Origin: an uncultured Pseudomonadota bacterium
GTDB taxonomy: Bacteria > Myxococcota_A > UBA796 > SXON01
Reading direction: 5' to 3'
Assembly: GCA_903844155.1 (NCBI GenBank)
Contig: CAIMSU010000070.1
Coordinates: 1-64,000, forward strand
Length of the DNA stretch: 64,000 bases
Made by a program: the position numbers and the translations under genes. Below are positions 62,106-64,000 of this stretch, piece by piece (position 1 is the first letter of the stretch; every line of letters starts with the position of its first letter). The notes beneath the pieces were generated by a model that saw only the letters and a list, made by a program, of their open reading frames with translations, had not been told where the DNA came from and ran no database searches.

Positions 62106-63311
62106 CTACTTGCCCGGGACGGGCGCGACGGGCTTGCCGCCGGGGGCGGCGGGCGGGTGCATGGGCATCGGGTGCGCGCCTGCGGGCATCCCGGCACCAC
62201 CGGCGCCAGGCATCACGGGGTGCGGACCCATCGCCGCGCCGGGGGCTGCGCCGGGCAGGCCGGGGGTCGCCGCGCCGTCCGGAGCGCCATCGGGCGCGCC
62301 CATCAGCTCACCAGCGCCTTCCTCGCCACCGCCCTCTTCACCGTCGCCCATGCCGGGCGCGAAGGGCCGACGCTGGCTCTTGACCTCGATGGCGCCGAGC
62401 TTGGCGTCGTCGACGTCGATCTTGGCGCCGGTCTTCAACTTCTCGACGTAGGCCTTGTAGGCGTCGTCTTGCTTGGCGTTCTTGGCCTTGCGGAGCACGG
62501 TGCCCTTCATCTGCTGGAACGTGCGCTCAAGCTGCTCGCGCTTCGCCGCGACGAGGATGACGTTGTAGCCGTCGTCCGTCTTGAACACGTCCGAGACCTT
62601 GCTGACTTCAAGGCTGAACGCCTTGTCGACGACCGCCTGGTCGAGGCCGGGCTTGCCCTCCTTGGACACAAAGCCGACGTCGCCGCCGCGGTGCTTGTAG
62701 GGATCCTCGGAGAACTTCGAGGCGAGGTCCTTGAAGTCGTCCGGGGTCTTCTCGACCTGGGCCTTGATCTTCGTGGCCTGATCCTTCGCCTGCTCGTCCG
62801 TGCGGTCCGGGCCGGTCTTGATCAGGATGCGCTTGATCTGGACCTTCTCGGGGACGATGAACTCGTCCTTGTGTGCATCGTAGTAGGCCTGCAGCACCTC
62901 GTCGGAGAAGTCGGAATTCTTGATCTGGTTGAACACGTCCTCACGAACGAGGGTGTTGACCATGACCTTCTGCACCTTGGGGTCCTTGTCGACGCCCTTG
63001 CGGACGGCTTCCGCGTACAGGAGCTTGTCCTCTACCAGGGAATTCAGCACGTCCTTCTTCTCTTCCAACGAGAGGGAATCGCCGCTCGCGGGGGTCTTGC
63101 GGGCCGCGGCCTGCTCAAACTCCTTGGAGCCGATCTGCATGCCGTTCACGGTCGCGATGACCTCGCCGATGTCGGCATCCGCAGACGCCTCGGTGGCCGC
63201 GGGAGCGCCCTTGGTACCGCCGCCTTTGTCGCAGCCATCGCCCAGAATGAGCGCGGTCCCGAGCAGGGGGGCCAGGAGGGAGACGACTACGGAAGGGACA
63301 GAAAGACGCAT
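62106..63311 (-). CDS. Parvulin-type peptidyl-prolyl isomerase lipoprotein
   Basis: 401 residues from ATG 63311 (GGAG five bases before). Signal peptide ends in LGDGC, a lipobox. SurA-N-like helices (~50-130) and a parvulin domain (~165-265: EKVQIKRILIKTG, FSEDPYKHRGGDVGFVSK, GYNVILVAAKRE). The final ~80 residues are Gly/Pro/Ala/Met-rich with HPMPMHPP. Comparable to PrsA-type foldases. A few bases upstream of surA, likely cotranscribed. Confidence 0.85.
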   Translation of the reverse strand: MRLSVPSVVVSLLAPLLGTALILGDGCDKGGGTKGAPAATEASADADIGEVIATVNGMQIGSKEFEQAAARKTPASGDSLSLEEKKDVLNSLVEDKLLYAEAVRKGVDKDPKVQKVMVNTLVREDVFNQIKNSDFSDEVLQAYYDAHKDEFIVPEKVQIKRILIKTGPDRTDEQAKDQATKIKAQVEKTPDDFKDLASKFSEDPYKHRGGDVGFVSKEGKPGLDQAVVDKAFSLEVSKVSDVFKTDDGYNVILVAAKREQLERTFQQMKGTVLRKAKNAKQDDAYKAYVEKLKTGAKIDVDDAKLGAIEVKSQRRPFAPGMGDGEEGGGEEGAGELMGAPDGAPDGAATPGLPGAAPGAAMGPHPVMPGAGGAGMPAGAHPMPMHPPAAPGGKPVAPVPGK

Positions 63312-63382
63312 GGTTGCTCCAACGCGGAGCGGCCCTATTCCAACCCCGGGGGGATGGCAACCGCGCGCCGCGGCAAGCACGG

Positions 63383-64000
63383 CTACGTGACGGGTTTTGA
63401 CCGGGCCCCGGCGTAGAGTGCGAGCAGGCCGTCGAGGTGGTCGTCAAACGCGGGCGGCGGGCGGACGGCAGCGGGCAGCGGGCGCTTGAGGCACGCGGCG
63501 AGCGCGGCGACGTCGCCGGCAGCGTAGAGCCAGCCGTCGACGCCATCTTTCACGATCTCCGGGATGCCACCGATGTTCGGCGCGACGATCGGGCAGCCCG
63601 CCCGGCGCGCCTCCAGGATCACGAAGGGTGAGTTCTCGGGCCAGATCGAGCCGACCACCAGGGCGCGCGCCCCCTGCAGCAACCCGTGAACATCGCCATG
63701 CGCGATCGGACCATCATTCGGAACGACAAACGCCGGGTCTGGGCCGGTGGGGCCGTGGACGCGAAGCGGCGCTGGCCGACCGGCGAGCTCCCAGGCGGCA
63801 CGGACGAGGTCCGGGCCTTTGTGCTTCGCGAGCGTCCCCAGAAACACGAAGGGAGCATCGGTGGCGCGTACCGACCCGACGACAGCTCCCGGAAGCCCCT
63901 GGGGCAAGACCACCACCGTGCCGAGGCCGTTCGCCGTCGCCGCGTCCGCCAGGAAACGGCTTGGCGAGACCATCGTGCACCCGGCCGCAAACCTACGGAA
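63383..64000 (-). CDS. Glycosyltransferase family 1 (partial)
   Basis: C-terminal 205 residues; the frame stays open to the window edge, so the N-terminus is missing. GT-B donor-binding half: FLGTLAKHKGPDLV, VHGLLQGARALVVGS, and ENSPFVILEARRAGCPIVAP with the EX7E-like Glu pair, then GGIPEIVKDGVDGWLY. It transfers a sugar from a nucleotide sugar, substrate unknown. Confidence 0.85.
   Translation of the reverse strand, partial: FRRFAAGCTMVSPSRFLADAATANGLGTVVVLPQGLPGAVVGSVRATDAPFVFLGTLAKHKGPDLVRAAWELAGRPAPLRVHGPTGPDPAFVVPNDGPIAHGDVHGLLQGARALVVGSIWPENSPFVILEARRAGCPIVAPNIGGIPEIVKDGVDGWLYAAGDVAALAACLKRPLPAAVRPPPAFDDHLDGLLALYAGARSKPVT

Overview
The window is a gene-dense, strongly G+C-rich chromosomal segment from a Gram-negative bacterium. 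It carries type IV pilus genes, many lipoproteins with acidic or Gly/Ser/Thr/Asp-rich linkers, Cys/Asp repeats of the CxDGxDNDxDGxxDxxDPxC type, a possible CglE-like gliding protein and two TonB-like proteins. Together these suggest a Myxococcota or other delta-proteobacterial-grade predator-like lineage; this is inferred from gene content only. I see no rRNA, CRISPR array, insertion sequence or prophage. Most genes lie on the minus strand in tightly overlapping operons.

Layout. 0.2-8.6 kb: a four-gene minus-strand operon of exported proteins (outer-membrane barrel, HExxH peptidase with beta-propeller and barrel, two lipoproteins, one with five Ca-binding-like repeats). 8.7-12.4 kb: MBL hydrolase, ferritin-like protein, exported protein, APH-family kinase, small membrane protein. 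12.6-14 kb (plus): pal and a TatD-like nuclease. 14-19 kb: aspartoacylase-like peptidase, sulfatase-like membrane enzyme, ASH-repeat lipoprotein, CglE-like barrel. 19.1-21 kb: trigger factor with tRNA-Leu, tRNA-Lys and tRNA-His. 21-25.1 kb: aroQ, aroB, aroK and lipoproteins. 25.2-30.7 kb: pilMNOPQ. 30.8-33.6 kb (plus): large TM/TPR protein. 33.7-39.8 kb: minor-pilin operon (fimT/gspH, pilV, pilW, pilX, pilY1). 39.9-44.2 kb: TPR protein, NtrC-type regulator, a split RdgC-like pair, and a protein with a C-terminal Hfq/Sm-like domain. 44.3-45.9 kb (plus): lipoprotein and Bcp peroxiredoxin. 46-49.6 kb: mreB, zinc-ribbon membrane protein, LpxH-like phosphoesterase, membrane protein, SRPBCC protein. 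49.6-56.6 kb: a RecG-like protein with eroded helicase motifs, greA, a pseudo-dihydroorotase, pyrB, pyrR, a small anchored protein and a ferredoxin. 56.7-60.1 kb (plus): two TonB-like proteins. 60.1-64 kb: pdxA, surA, a second parvulin lipoprotein and a partial glycosyltransferase.

How the genes work together. Two pilus loci supply the alignment complex plus secretin (pilMNOPQ, followed by aroKB as in gammaproteobacteria) and the tip/minor pilins; the major pilin and motor ATPases are not here. The NtrC-type regulator could serve pilus genes, but that is inference. Envelope biogenesis is represented by surA, the PrsA-like lipoprotein, pal, lpxH-like and mreB. The pyr genes form one unit in which a catalytically dead PyrC homologue follows PyrB, as in the known Pseudomonas PyrB-PyrC' arrangement. 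The most unusual items are the motor-dead RecG homologue with an Arg/Asp/Glu-rich insert, and the Hfq-like/RdgC-like three-gene operon.
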